DNA of 64,000 nt from Bagarius yarrelli (lineage: Eukaryota; Chordata; Actinopteri; Siluriformes; Sisoridae): contig VCAZ01000040.1 of NCBI GenBank assembly GCA_005784505.1, positions 1,464,501 to 1,528,500 of the forward strand. The letters run 5' to 3'. Under the pieces are notes generated by a model. The model ran no database searches. It had not been told where the DNA came from and was given only the letters and a program-made list of their open reading frames with translations. Shown here one piece after another: positions 14,001 to 28,600 of this stretch. Each line of letters opens with the position of its first letter. Position 1 is the stretch's first letter. Made by a program: the position numbers and the translations under genes.

Positions 14001-16219
14001 ACAATTTCTTTATTTTATTCTACATTACAAGCAGACCTTATTTGTTAAATACCTTAAAGTTGTCCGTTATGTAAGTCAAAGTCTTTATAGCTGCAGGCAG
14101 ACGCTTATTTATTTCCCTTTATTAACTTTCCTTTTTTTGAATTAATTTGTTCATATTAATGTCAGAAATATGCCATGGTGTAATAACCCTGTCAAAGCAA
14201 TTTTCAAGTCATGTGTGTTTGTTGTTTACCGATGTCATATTGAGTCGGCTCTGTAGGAGGACAGGCTATTAAAAGACAGCAGGGGTGTGAAGCTTTTCCT
14301 ATGCCCAAAGGTGCTGGATAAAGTAGGCACCTTTTTTACACAAACAAGGGGACGTCTGCCACAGCGGGGGCCACACGCCCTAAGGCTATGATAACAACGG
14401 GCCCAAAGGAATGCTTATGGTTATAAATCATAACATAAACATTGTTTTCTACATATTAATAAAGCTGATACCAATGGAGATTTTAATTAACCATGTTTTT
14501 ATAGACGTCAGTGTGAGCAAATGCACTCATCTTCTGTTTTCACAACTCAACAGACTTCTCTAAAGGTCATTTTGTTGGAGCTGAATACACAGGTGCGATA
14601 CTAATAAGCAAGTGAAAGTAAGTGGATGTGCAACAGCGAACAGCCTGGTGTAAAGCCAACAACCTGTCTCTGAACATCGTTAAGACTAAGGAGATAGTGA
14701 TTGATTTAAGAAGAACAAAGAGTTACCACTCTCCACTGAACATTGATGGATCCTCAGTAGAGATCATCAAGAGCACCAAATTCCTTGGTGTTCACCTGGT
14801 GAAGAACCTCACCTGGTCACTTAACACCAGCTCTATTAGCAAAAAAGCCCAGCAGTGCCTCTATTTCCATTAAACCCATCCTTCACCCCCATCCTGACCA
14901 TGTTTTACAGAGGGGACCATTGAGAGCATTCTGAGCAGCTGCATCACTGTCTGGTTTGGGAACTGCACTGATATGCACCGCAAGACCCTGCAAAAGATAG
15001 TGAGAACAGCTGAGAAAATCATCTCTCTTTCCTCCATAACAGACATTTACACTACACGCTGCATCCGCATAGCCAAAAGCATTGTAGAAGTCCCACACAC
15101 CCTTCACACTCACTCTTCACACTCCTGCCACCTGGAAAAAGGTACCGTAGCACTCAGGCTCTCACAAACCGAATGTGTAACAGTTTCTTCCCTCAAGCCA
15201 TCAGGCTCCTTAACACACTGAACTGAACTACCTCAACTGACACACATACACACACACTCACTCAACACAATCGATGTTTACAGCAACATGTAAAGACAAA
15301 AATACATTTTACCTAACATCACATTAATTAATTTAATGTACTGTATAGTGTTTTGTTTTGTTTTGTATTGTCTGTCTTTGCGCTGGCTAGATTAATGTTT
15401 GTATTGTTATTTGCACTGTCTGTTTTGCACTGTTTGCACCAGGTTGCACACATGCACTTTATGTGGCTAAGACAATTTATTCTTTAGTCTTTAGCTCTGT
15501 GTTGTTCGTGGCTGTTTGTGGTTTTGTGTAATTCTGTGTTTTTTTGTGTAGGACCAGGATATGTCCAGGATAAATGTTGTTTCATTTCACTGTGTAATGC
15601 ATCTGCTATATATGGTTAAAATGATGATGAAGCTTCTTGAAATTAAACTTGTATTTGATTTCTCTCATACTCTTCAGTATCTTTGCATTCGCTTCCATTT
15701 CAGCTCTGAAAATGGATCTGGAACTGCCTCTGCTAACGTTTTTAATTGTCTCTCCTACCAGTGGGTCCCTGCCTAGAAATACTGCCAAAAGACCCGCCCC
15801 TGTTTGACCCTGATTGTCCATGGCCTCAACCTGGTAGTATTAAACCAATCAAACTGATGATGGCAGCGAGTATTACTCAGTCAGAAAATGAATAGCACAT
15901 GTCTTCATAACAAAACCTGAAATACGTATTGGTTCTGTATTTTAGTCGCAACCCTAGTGCTGGGGGTCTGGATTAGCAGAAAGCTGCCTTTCTTTAATAT
16001 TCACATGGGGTTAACTCTTCAATTCTGGTCAGGAAGCTTGCTCTTTGCGGTTTTATCCATGTCAAGACCAAAGGAAATGCCTGGCTGGACATCTCCTTAT
16101 AGATCCTTTGCACTAGCATTATACTATATGGTCCTACATCTTCTTTCTGTCAGTGTTTTTCTGTCAGTCCCCTCATTGTCTTGGCACTGCAGCATCCTCT
16201 TTTTTTTTTTGAGTGTATG

Positions 16220-16276
<57 letters not shown>

Positions 16277-16595
16277 GTAAGATAGTGGGAAATTGTCAGT
16301 GGCAGTCTGCACATGACTAAGACCAGTTATGAGTCAGATTTAGAGAGTGAACCATAGAGTCGGGGTAAGCTGAAATATCGCAGTGCTGCCCTCTTCTCTT
16401 CACTTCTGTCTGCTTACACTGATACCGCACTGCGCATTCATACACACAGAAACCAGGTATGTGTAGAGCAAGCTACAGTTATCTATAGTGAGTCATGGGC
16501 ACTTACATACCACTTACAGCCACTCAGCAGCAAAAAAATCAGACTTAGCTGACTTATCATTCATAATAATCTGAAATATAATGTTTTAGAATGAG

Positions 16596-16669
<74 letters not shown>

Positions 16670-19600
16670 GAGAGAGATAAACCTCCACTCTTTTGGAAAG
16701 CGTTTCCACTCGATTTGTTTGGTGTAGCTGTGCTCTTTCAGACAATAGATTATTTTCAATTTATCCCAGAATATTCAGTAGGGATAAGAATCAGAATCAG
16801 AATTCAATTTTATTTGCCAAGTATGTTTAGACACACAAGGAATTTGTTGTAGTTTTTAGAGTACTTGGTACATGCAACATACATACATACATATCTACAT
16901 ACATACATACATACATACATACCTACATACATATCTACATACATACATACATACATGCCTACATATAAGACATAAATTGTAATTAGGAGCAGAATTATGT
17001 ACCAAGTGTGCCTTGTTCACCATACAGTTGTATAAATAAATGAAGAGATGATGAGATGATTTACAGTAATGATTGTCTGTTTTTGCTGTTTATAATGGAT
17101 ATGGCATGTGAGAAAATAACGTTTTTATGCGTAGATGTTCTAGTGCATAAGGATCTGTAGCGTCTGCCTGAGGGGAGAAGTGTAAACAGATTGTGTCCGG
17201 GGTGAGAGGGGTCTGTGATGATGTTTTCCGCCCGTTTCTTCACTCTGGAGGTGTACAGGTCCTGGAGGTTGGGCAGGTGCACACCAATTATTTTTTCAGC
17301 TGTCCTCACAGTCCACTGTAGTCTGTAGTTCGCTGACCCAAACCAGACAGTTATAGAAGCGGACAGAACCGATTCAATAACAGCTGTGTAGAACTGCTTC
17401 ATATGTGCTTGTGGCAGGTTGAACTTTTTCAGTTGATGCAGGAATTACAACTGCTACTGGGCCTTTTTCACAATAGAGTCAATATAAGTGTCCAACTTCA
17501 AGTCCCGAGAGATGGTGGTGACCAGAAACATCAATAACTCTACTGAAGCCACTGTGCTGTTCATGATGGCGAGTGGGGAAAGAGCTAAGCTCTTCTCCTA
17601 AAGTCCACGATCATCTCCACAGTTCTGAGTGTGTTTAGTTCCAGATTGTTTTGACTGCACCAGACAGCCAGCTGCTAGTGCAGGTGTTGGATGTGAGTTT
17701 TCCCAGCCTCACTAGCTACTGCCTGTCTGTCAGGAAGCTGATGATCCATTTAGGTCTGAGGTCTGAGGAGGTCTGATTTGCGCTCAGTGTTTTAGTTCAA
17801 CCCAAAGGTGTTTTTTGACGTTGAGATCAGAGCTCTGTAAAGAACACGAGTTTTAGTGTGTCCAACTTTTTATTTAGGGGGCCATCAATTTTTTTTAATT
17901 TATTCTTCGTAATATTTACATTTATTGCATTTGGCAGACACCCTTATTTAGAGCCACTTGCCTTTATTATTTTTTATACAACTGAGCAATTGCGGGTTAA
18001 TCGTTCAATAAGCAGTCCAACACCTTAACCACTACCACTTCTCCAACAGGTAACAGCTTAGTCATTCTCTTACTAATTCCTAATTTTCTTCCTCTTAAAG
18101 CTGATGAAAAAAAATAAAGGAAATCTTTTAAAATATCCTTAAAATAAGTCTTATATCAGCATTTGCCTCATCTCTGTAAATGAGTTGTTACTTCAGGAAT
18201 AGTAACATTTCTGAATTAATAATTTAAACAGTTAAAGAGATATGAGAATCTATCAGCTCTGTGGATTAATCAGTATTTATAACAATAATAAACAGGACAA
18301 TGGCCGCTTTCGATTTTGTTTTGGTGGCAGAAATTTAAGACGTGTTTCTGCCTAGCCGTGTTTGTTGTTCGCCATCTGATTGGTGCAGTGAACAAAAAGC
18401 ATGGACATCACACAGAAAATGTAAATTCTAAATGGTCCATTCAAAAGAAAAAAATAAATATATGTTATTTTCATCCTTTAGGCTTGTTCACTTTGTGTAA
18501 AAAATAATTCATTTTAAATAATATTAATGTAAATACCGATACAGTAGTTATGCACTAAAAAACTTCGGTGTCATCTTTCCATGGCGTTATCTTTAGACTC
18601 TTTGACTCCTGTAAGCGACTTCAGCGTGAAAACACAACATCCATTCAACATCCAAACCTTCTTGCCACAGCTCGCATTGATTTGCCATCCTGGATGAGCT
18701 GCATTATCTGAGCCACTTGTGTGGGTTGTAGACTCCGTCTCATGCTACCACTAGAGTGAAAGCACCGCCAGCATTCAAAAGTGACCAAAACATCAGCCAG
18801 AAAGCATAGGAACTGAGAAGTGGTCTGTGGTCACCACCTGCAGAACCACTCCTTTAGTGGGGGTGTCTTGCTAATTGCCTATAATTTCCACCTGTTGTCT
18901 ATTCCATTTGCACAACAGCATGTGAAATTGATTGTCAATCAGTGTTGCTTCCTAAGTGGGCAGTTTGATTTTACAGAAGTGTGATTGACTTGGAGTTACA
19001 TTGTGTTGTTTAAGTGTTCCCTTTATTTTTTTGAGCAGTGTAGTTTGTCTCAAAAATAAATTAAGGCGGGTTTTGACAGCACACGCTGATGACATCAGAT
19101 GGTTATGATAGGTTGATTAAAATGTTGGTTCAGGATCAATAAAGGTTGTAAATCCAGGTTCACACCCTCACATCACATCCAGCGCACTTCAGGAGGCGGG
19201 TCTATGCTGAAACGACAGTCTCGAACAACAATCATGAGGAGCAGCCTTGGTGTTTTATCGCATAAACAGGCATCTAAAAAAAGGCTTGATTTGAGAAAGG
19301 GGATATGATTTATCGAGATTGTGATGCAATGCATTTTTATCATTATAGGGTGGTTGTGTACACACACTGCCGACACACATTTCAGTTCAAACAACTTGTA
19401 AAAGTTCATGTCGCATCCGATGGCCCGTTTAATGCTAGTGACAGGAGAAGCCAAAAGCCTTAATTTCTAACTGTGTTCCAGTCAGTTACTCCTTAACACT
19501 ACAACGTGAAAACATCTGGCACTGACTTAAATGTTGGGTGAGATTTATAATGATATTTCTTCACAAAGGATGCCTCTGCATGATTAACTTCCCCATCATC

Positions 19601-22600
19601 ATGTATTTGCTAATGTACTATAGTCGAATGGCTAACTCAGCGGGCATTCGTTAGAAATGTTTATCCATATTTAACAGCCCCATAGAGTAATTAATAAAAT
19701 CCAGGCTGCAATTAGCAACAAACAGGCCTGTTTTTCATTGATGCTAAATCAAAAGCATCTGGTTACCGCAAAGCAAGGCTAAATACCACAATGTTTCCAC
19801 AAATATATCCAGGCTACATGCTGTGTGGCCGTAATAAAAAGTAAGCGATTATAGTCAGATATTTTCTATATTTTTTTTTCTTTGTTTTAAACTGACAGCA
19901 TCACAGAAGATTTTTTACTTAAATTAGATCATAAGCATAGGATAAAGATATGACTTTAGAGACGACATAAATTATTGCGCAGCACTTGCGCAATCTAGCT
20001 TGTGAAAAAAAAAGTGCTTGGGGGTTAAACAGCAGGCAGTAAATTACCATGTCTTGGGATGAGTGTAGCAGACAGCGAGCGGCGGTAAGTGAATTACAAT
20101 ACTAAATTCACCTCATCAGCTAATGGGCCCAGGTTATCATGATTCAGCATCGCAATCCATGCCAACACCCTGCTGGCAAGCAGATGTCATTGTGGTTCAT
20201 GTGGTTATGCTCTGTTGAACTTAATAACCGTATAATCATTTGTGCTGTTCTCTTCAAACTCTTGCTAAACACAGATTACAACTCAATGTGAGTCAAGCCT
20301 CAATACTTGATTGATGTGGATGCAGAATCAGTGACTGTTTATATTTGATACTGATGTTAACGCTAATAGTCTGGTTGTGGTCTATTAGCTGCTTTAGTGT
20401 CTCTGTAAGTAGAGAGTAGAGCCTCATTACCCGCTCAGGCCTTGCAGCTGGGTATCTGGTGATAGAGTGCGCCATGGCAGGGCGTGCTCAGTCATTAGCC
20501 GTGACGCTCGTTATTAGGATTGTGTCTGTTCCGGCACTGTTTAAATCATGTAGCAAACCAAGTTTGCTATTGAGCACAGCATCCAGCTTTCACACACGCT
20601 GTTCTGTCAACTCGGAACAAGTGCACGGTGTCAAACGAGGGGAGAGGTCTGTATCTATGGACTGCCACTGCAGCAGGCTAAGGAATTTCAAGTAGTTTTA
20701 GAGGTGACACCAATGTGTTTAAGTCTTTAGTGTGTGTATGGCATTTTCTTGCTTCATAAGTGCAGTTACCTTTCCTTTTAGAGTTTCTGCCATCTTTATT
20801 TGGTCTGGGTTCAATAGGTATCTGAAATATCTAGCTTTTTTTTTAATTTGGAAAGTGATCATGCACCTAAAATGCACCCACATAAAATGTCCAGGATATT
20901 TAATGGATATTTTCCATAAATTACTCATAAAAGGATAAAACCATTATTCAAGCCTTAATAATAGAGAAGCACATGCCATCTCCAAAAACTTAGAAAGTCC
21001 CGTTATTACTGTAATATTAAATCTGTTTTTACCAACAAGAGCAGGACATGGTGGAGAGGGTTTTGTTTTTGCCTCAAGGTTTGAACATATTGTGACCACA
21101 AAAATAACAACCCAAAACCATTACCAGGAAATTAAGAAAACCTTCAAGTGGACTGTCACTTGTGATAACTAGTCTGGTGAACAAATACAGCGAACATTGG
21201 TGGAGTTCCAGTCGAGCCTTATTGTCATTCTGCTACATGTAGTGAAAGGAAATGTCACGTCTCACAGGATCACGATGCTAGATCCTAAATGAAACATAAA
21301 TATAAACATACAAGAAAGTTAAAGAACAACATTTATAAACCTGTACACCAGTTAGCCAAATCTACGTATTATTGTGCAAATTAGAGAAAATTGCTAGTGA
21401 TTGTGTCCTTTTTAAAATCCAGATTATCAATTTTTTTTTTTTTCTGTTTTTATAACAACTTTTGAGAATAACAACATATGGTAGCTGAGTGATTAAGGTG
21501 TTAGACTACTAATCAGTGGTTTTTGGTTTTAATTACTAGGATCATTGAGCTACCTTCACTGGCCCATTAGGCAAAACCCTTACCTATCAACTGCCCTGGT
21601 GTATAAAAAAACATGAAATAAATGTATTCACATTTCTGGCATTTGGCAGACGCTTTTGTCCAAAGTGACTTACATTTAGCTCATTGACTGTAAGCGATTG
21701 GGGGTTGAGGGTCTTGCACATGGGCACAGTCGTGGTAAATTATTGGTGCTGTGAACCCAAAATACTCAGGTTAGCAGTCTAACACCTTAACCACTGCACT
21801 ACAAAATGCCATAAATATATATTTCTTAGGGGTTATTTTAAGAAATATGATTTTTGCCACATTTTAATGCAAGAAATGCAATAATAATAATAATAATATA
21901 ATAAGTAATAATAATAAGTAAATTTGAAAGGGTGCACAACATTGTCTTACAATGCATTTATCCATTGTCTCTACCCGCTTACTCCTATTCAGGGTCACAG
22001 GGATCTGCTGGAGTCTATCCCAGTTGTCACTGGGTGAAAGGCAGGGGTACAACCTGGACAGGTTACCATATCCGTCGCAGGGCCACATACAGACAAAAAA
22101 CCACACACACTCACACTTAGTGTCTTATAATACATTAAACGACAAATTAACATTAATAATTCAAAGCAATTAGTATGTGAACTAGTAGATGCTGTGGCTG
22201 CAGCTGTGTTAAACAGTTAGTAAACACTTGGAAATATGAGTCAGGTGCTAAAAGTTTAATAGACATTTAATGAACTTTAATTTAATGTAATCCGTTTAGG
22301 CATGCTTTTTGTAGACCTTAAGTATAAATACATGTTGTTCAAATCTTATCTGGATATGATTAGAATATAAATGCGATGCTATTTATTTACTGACACAACA
22401 GGGAAATAAATATCTTTTTTGTAGAATTTTCTCGGTCTTAGGCAAAAGCTGACTGAAATCAGCACATTTTTAGCAAAAGTCTTTTGCAGAGCTCTGACTG
22501 GAATGACCATAAATCACGCAATTGATCCACTCAAGTCAGTTCCAGTGTGCAGGTCTGCAGGAGAGATAATTAGTGATTTATCTGGAGCATTCCTGTGGGA

Positions 22601-25600
22601 ATTCGGTGTGATTAAGCAGGCACTTTGTCTTGATTTGCCATTATTGATGAGTATGCTCATAAGGTAATAATTTGTAATCCTAATTGATATTGGTTGTGGA
22701 AAATTCATGCAGACTCGTTGCCTTGATTTATTTAATTATAGCTTGTTGTTATTCTTGTTTTGCTGCTTATTGAATCAGTGAGTTTTTAATGGAAATCTTA
22801 CATGACAAAAAGCATCAGTTTTCTAGCAACTACTATATGGTGCTGTGTGTGTACTGCACTCAGTGTGTGTGTCTGCATGTGTGTGTCAGAGATGATTGAT
22901 TTGTGAGCTTTAAATAAACATTTCCAGGTTCTCATTTCCAGCTGGGGCATTGTTTAGAGTCTGCAGACCTGTCAGTCAACACACACCTCCTGTTTCACAG
23001 AGAGAGAGTGATGAGCACAGCTGGGTCTGGTGAGAGGAAGACAGAAAAAATAGAAAGGGAATTATGGATTTTAAAAAAAGATAATTGCTCATCTCTGTAA
23101 TTACAGCTTTGACTGTAATTATCAATGTTTTACATCTGCATTTTTTAGAAGATACATTAAATCTATTAAAACGTGGCTGCCAGCAGGAAGCAGAGGAAAA
23201 ACCCAAGTGAGAGAGCGAGTTAGGCTGTACGTATGGCCATTCATTTAAGCCAAGTCATGTTACCTTTATTTATATAGAGCTTTTAACAATCGAGATTCGT
23301 TAATAAAGAGTCCCCAACTAAGCAAACCAGAGGCGAGGCGACAGCGGCGAGGAACCAAAACTACATCGGTGACAGAATGGAGATAAAAACCTTGGGAAAA
23401 AGCAGGCTTAGTCAGGGGGTCAGTTCTCCTCTGGCCAGACAAATCAGTAGGTTATTCATGCCGCAGAAAAGTTTTTGAGGTCTTGTCCAGATAGCCGCCT
23501 AGAAGACAAGATCATCACTGCATTATTGTCTTCAAGTGCTGATCCACGATTGAGCTGGCAGCTATGGTGAGCTCAGAATAACAACATGAACATGAAACAT
23601 CCTGTCCTTTTTGGTCTGTCCCTGAGGAATCATGCGCTGATTCCTTATTTAAAAGTCTTTAAAATAATGAGTACTAATCACAATTGAACTGTTCACAAAC
23701 TAAGGCTGTACCTTTTGAAAGTGAGTTTTATAAATATCGAGCATGTGAAGAAAGGGTTAGTAATTGTTTGTTAGTTTACATTTATATTTACAGCATTTGG
23801 CAGACGCCCTTATCCAGAGCGACTTACATTTATTCCTGACTATGTTGGTCACATAACACTGTAAACATGGCGAATGCAGTGCATCTAAACTTCGGTCACA
23901 CTTAATTATATCATATAGAACATACTTTTTAAACATGAAAATTTGGGCTGCACTATATATCCTTCAGGCATGGACATCTGCAGTGTGTGTATCTGCAATA
24001 GTCACACTGCAGGATGTGCAAGGTCAAGTGGGGGTTATGTTTGACTGCACCACATTTCAGAACACATGATTTGTGAATTAATTGTAAAGTTAAATAATAG
24101 AGGGAAAGTTTAGCATTTTGCACATTGTGTTAAGTTCTGTTACTGTGTAAACATTTTAAAGAAGATTATAAAACATTCAGGTGAAAAAAAACAATCACTT
24201 TTGTAGCTTTAACAAAAATTAACTGTATTCATTATTTATTATTTCTGTATCGCAAAAAAAAATCAAGATCTGAATCACAAGAAAACACTTTATTTTAATA
24301 ACTTCTATTGTATTTATCTATGATTATAATTTGCACACAGATGCACATGCCAAAATTACCTTCATCATTTTAAAATAATACATTCTTTCTTAAAATATTG
24401 CAATGTTTCAATATTGTGCAGCTCTAAAGAATTTGAACATGCATAATTACAAGTGGTGTATATAATTGGCCATATGCAGCTGTGTACACAAACATTCTTG
24501 GATGACACTGGATTACTTTTAGACTTGACATCGATCCTCCTTATCAAGCATAGAAAGAAAATATTAAATACTAGTAATTTAATCTCAATCCATCGCAAAT
24601 CTCCATCCAATTCTCTTTCACTTCCAGTTCTAGTATTTATAAAAGCTCTGGAACGCTTCTACAAACATTCATCCATTTCTAGGTGCTATTATCCCTTAGC
24701 ATTCTCATTGTTCTTAGATTATTGTGCAATGTTTTAGTTGTTTATTCATAAACTCACAAGACTCAGATCTTAAACAAGCTTTGAGGTTAAATAAAAAGGA
24801 CATGTCATAACTTATTATCAGTTCATATTTATATCAGTATCAAGAAGCTGTTATTTGATAATTGTCTGTTAATAATAATATTCAATTCATTGTGCAAGGT
24901 ATGTGTACAGAGCCAATGAAATGCATTTTTTGCATATCCCATCTTAGTAGGTTGGGGTCAGGGTGCAGGGTCAGCTATGATGCATTGCCCCTGGGGCAGG
25001 GGGACCCAGCAGTGGTTGACTTGCCAGAGGTGGGGCTTGAACCTGGGTGTTTCTGGTCTTCAGATTAACAACTCAGCACCTTAACCATTTGAGCCACCCC
25101 TGGCCCACTTACCAGGGGTAACAAGCAAGCTGACTATTTTGGGCCCTATAAAAGAGTATGAGATTAGTTCACCTACCATACCTAAAGCTTGGAATTGTCC
25201 TAACTCACATACCACAAACCCCCCAACATACACACACCCAGCAGCATCCCTGACTGTTACTGTAAGAAGTTTTCAACAACACTAACTCTAAAGAACCCTA
25301 AAAGCAAAGACAGGAATGCAATATTCGACTTATGAGGATAAGGTTGCAGATTGAAATCCCATTATGACTTCTCAGAAGTAAAATGAAATATCTAAGACCT
25401 GCAGGCTATGGGATCTTTGTAGTTGTTTAAATCAATAATGTCTGCAAGCTTTGAAGATAGAAATAAGACTAGCTTTAAATTGTAAAAAAAATATTCGTGT
25501 GGGCATGTCAAAGAAGATAAGGAAGCGGGAAATAAAATAAATGGGTAAATGTTCACTTGGCCTTTTTCTACTTCTCTAATATAATACAATTTTAATCTTT

Positions 25601-28600
25601 CCAGAAATACGTGATTTTGCAATTGCTCAAGTGAAATGCAAGGCCGCATACATCCCTACTGTCTAGTAGGAGTACGAATCTCTAGGAACCTCATGATTCG
25701 ATAACTTTTCTGAGGCCTGTGATGTAAATCGTTTTGTTTTAATACAGATATTCTTTTTTTTGTTTAACTATTAAACATCTGTAACTGTGATGACCCCAAA
25801 TTAATTTATTTTTGATTTGGCAAGTCAACAATAAAATTACAAAGAATCAACAGGTAATGAAACATTGCCTGTGGCAGCAAAACTTTACTCAGTTCAGCAG
25901 TAACAGCCATGTTGAATGCGTTATCAATAACTAAAACTTAAACTTTTTTCCCAAAATCACATACTACTATAGTATGTAGTACATTTAAGTAAGTACGTAC
26001 TTTCTGGCTGCTAAAAAGTAAGTTCTATAGTAAGGTTAGAGGTAGTATGAATTAAATTTGGATGTGCTACATCCGCTATTTTGACATATGACATCACAGC
26101 AGCGCAAATTTAAAGTTGGATAATGTTTTATTTGAATAATGTTAAACGAGTGCATTTTCTACAAGGAATAATCATTTTCTTTAAGAAAAAACACCTGAAA
26201 AGTGCATCCTCGCTTGCCGTATATGACGAGTTGTCTTTCACTCATCGGATAGTATCCAGGCGGGAGCAGTTGGTAACTTTGACAATATCTAAACTTTGTT
26301 CACACTCATAATAATATCATATACCACATAATCTTTAACAGTTATAAAGTATGTATCAAAAAAGGCATATGCATATAAATTAATATGTGATTTTGGTAGT
26401 ATGGGATATTTAGACAAACTTGCAACTTCTTTAAATGATTTCAGTTTTTCTGCAGATTTTTATCATGACATCATCACATCATCACACATGATTTAGATTT
26501 AGATTCCTGTGGATTAAACATAGCTATTACAGAACGCAATAGTACAGGTGTCTTTACTGAAAGCAACTTCATAAGCTGTGTTATAAAATCCTAAAGTAAA
26601 ATTTCATTATTATCATTATTATTTGTGAACGCTAGCCTTTTACTTCCCACTCTTTGGTTATTGATGGTTTAAACTAAACCCAAAACCTGTATGCAAAACT
26701 TTCTTGATTGTTAGCTTTTACACAATGAGCCCCTAATACTGCCGGTAGAGCTGCACACCACCTAATACAATATGTTTCAGCTTCGAGTTCACACTTATAA
26801 TTATTTATCTATTATTGTATAGAAAAACTTGTTTTCTTTTAATTCCTGCATTATTGCAGCAGACTGTAATAATTTCCCTAGCAGATGTTTATGTATGACA
26901 GCTTGCGCCCATTTTGATTGTCTGATGTATCTGCTTATTTATTTATTGATGTACTGCAACCGCTTGTTATTAGGTATCAAATATCAATAATCATAGAAAC
27001 CAAGAGAAAATTGTGTCTTTTTTGACCTAAATGGAAAAAAAAGTGTATTCTTAAAGAAATTTAACCTACACTGTGGTGGTTGGTGATGAATACAGTTTAG
27101 GGTGTTGTATCAACCAATAAAAATCAAAAAATATCAATCTAAAAAAGATAAACCGATACCTTAGTGTGGCTTAGTCTTCCTAGTACAATTAAGAGTGTAT
27201 TTTTGTGCTTTATAAGCTAATATGCTACTTTGATATTTACATTGGCATTTACAGTATTTAGCAGACGCCCTTATTCAGAGCAACTTACATTTATCTCATT
27301 TATACAACTGAGCAAGTTGTGGGTTACGGACCTTGCTTAAAGGCCCAAGGTTAAAAACGCCTCAAAAAGACCAAAAAGACACAGAACCTATTTTGGAATA
27401 AGAAGAAGGATATATTATAAGAATATATTATATTGGTATAAAGAAATATAAAAACAGAGGCTTTCTACACCGATGAGTTAATTTAGTGGCCGATTTTTTC
27501 AGCCTTAAAGCATGTCCTTGGCTTACTAACTATTTGTAGTATTTGTATAGTAGTTGTATAACCCAGAGCCTCCCAATCTCCCTCTCTCCCTTCCTTTTAT
27601 GCTTTCTTTTTCCCTCCCTCTTTTAAAACACTTCCTCTTTAAAGTGGAACAAAATTACTGGGCTGGAGTCTTGGCCTCACACATTTATTTCTTTCACTAA
27701 GGCATATCGCGACAAAATAATATAGTAATAAGCTGCTTGTTATCAAGCCTTTAGTGTGCAAAATTCAATCCTGAGTTGCTGATTTTGTCCCCAAAGCGTC
27801 TATTTAATGTATTATAGGACACACAACATAAAGACTGGATATTTTCAAGAAATTATGTATGTGCATGTGTGTGTTGTGCCTTTATGAAAAACTATTATAA
27901 AGAGTAATCTTGCTTCATATACATTTGGTTATTTATGCAATTAACAAATCAACTAATCATATGTAAGTGGGTTCTAAAATTCTTTTCTGCTCAGCATGGC
28001 TAAAAGAGTAATTATATAAGTTAGCAAAGTTAGCAGCAGGCTGGGCATTTTACATTTACAGCATATTCATAAAACCTTATCCAAAGCGATGTACATTTAT
28101 CTCTTATCTTTTTTATATACAGTACAACAGAGCAATCAGGGTTTAAGGGCCCTGCTCAGGGGCCCAGCAGTGGCAACATAGTAGTACCAAAAAAATCCAA
28201 CCCCGATCTTCCAATTAGCAACATCTTAACCACTGCACTACCACTTCCCATATTCCACTATCACTTTCATTTTTTTGTCTGCAGAACTAACACTCACTTC
28301 TGAGCAGTTTTTAAACACTTAAACCAGCCCATCTGGCACAAAACTCAGAATATGCATCAAATGTACTAAACATAATAAATTAAATACCAAATATAGAAAT
28401 TAGTAAAAGCCTCATCAAAAACACACAAAACAAGAATGTTATCCTGATAGTTTAATTTATGCATATCTTTACACAAACAATATAACAGTGCAGTAGTATA
28501 TCACACTTTAGAGGCATTCATGCAGGCTTTGCTAGAGTGTGTTGACTATTTCTTTTGCACCTACATGTGTATAGTAGCACAGTTGTTAGTGTTGGACAGC

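Noticed and set aside
24862..25068. 68-codon frame, and its near copy at 28980-29177
   Set aside because: Both are readings of the same interspersed repeat, with no conservation of frame between the copies.
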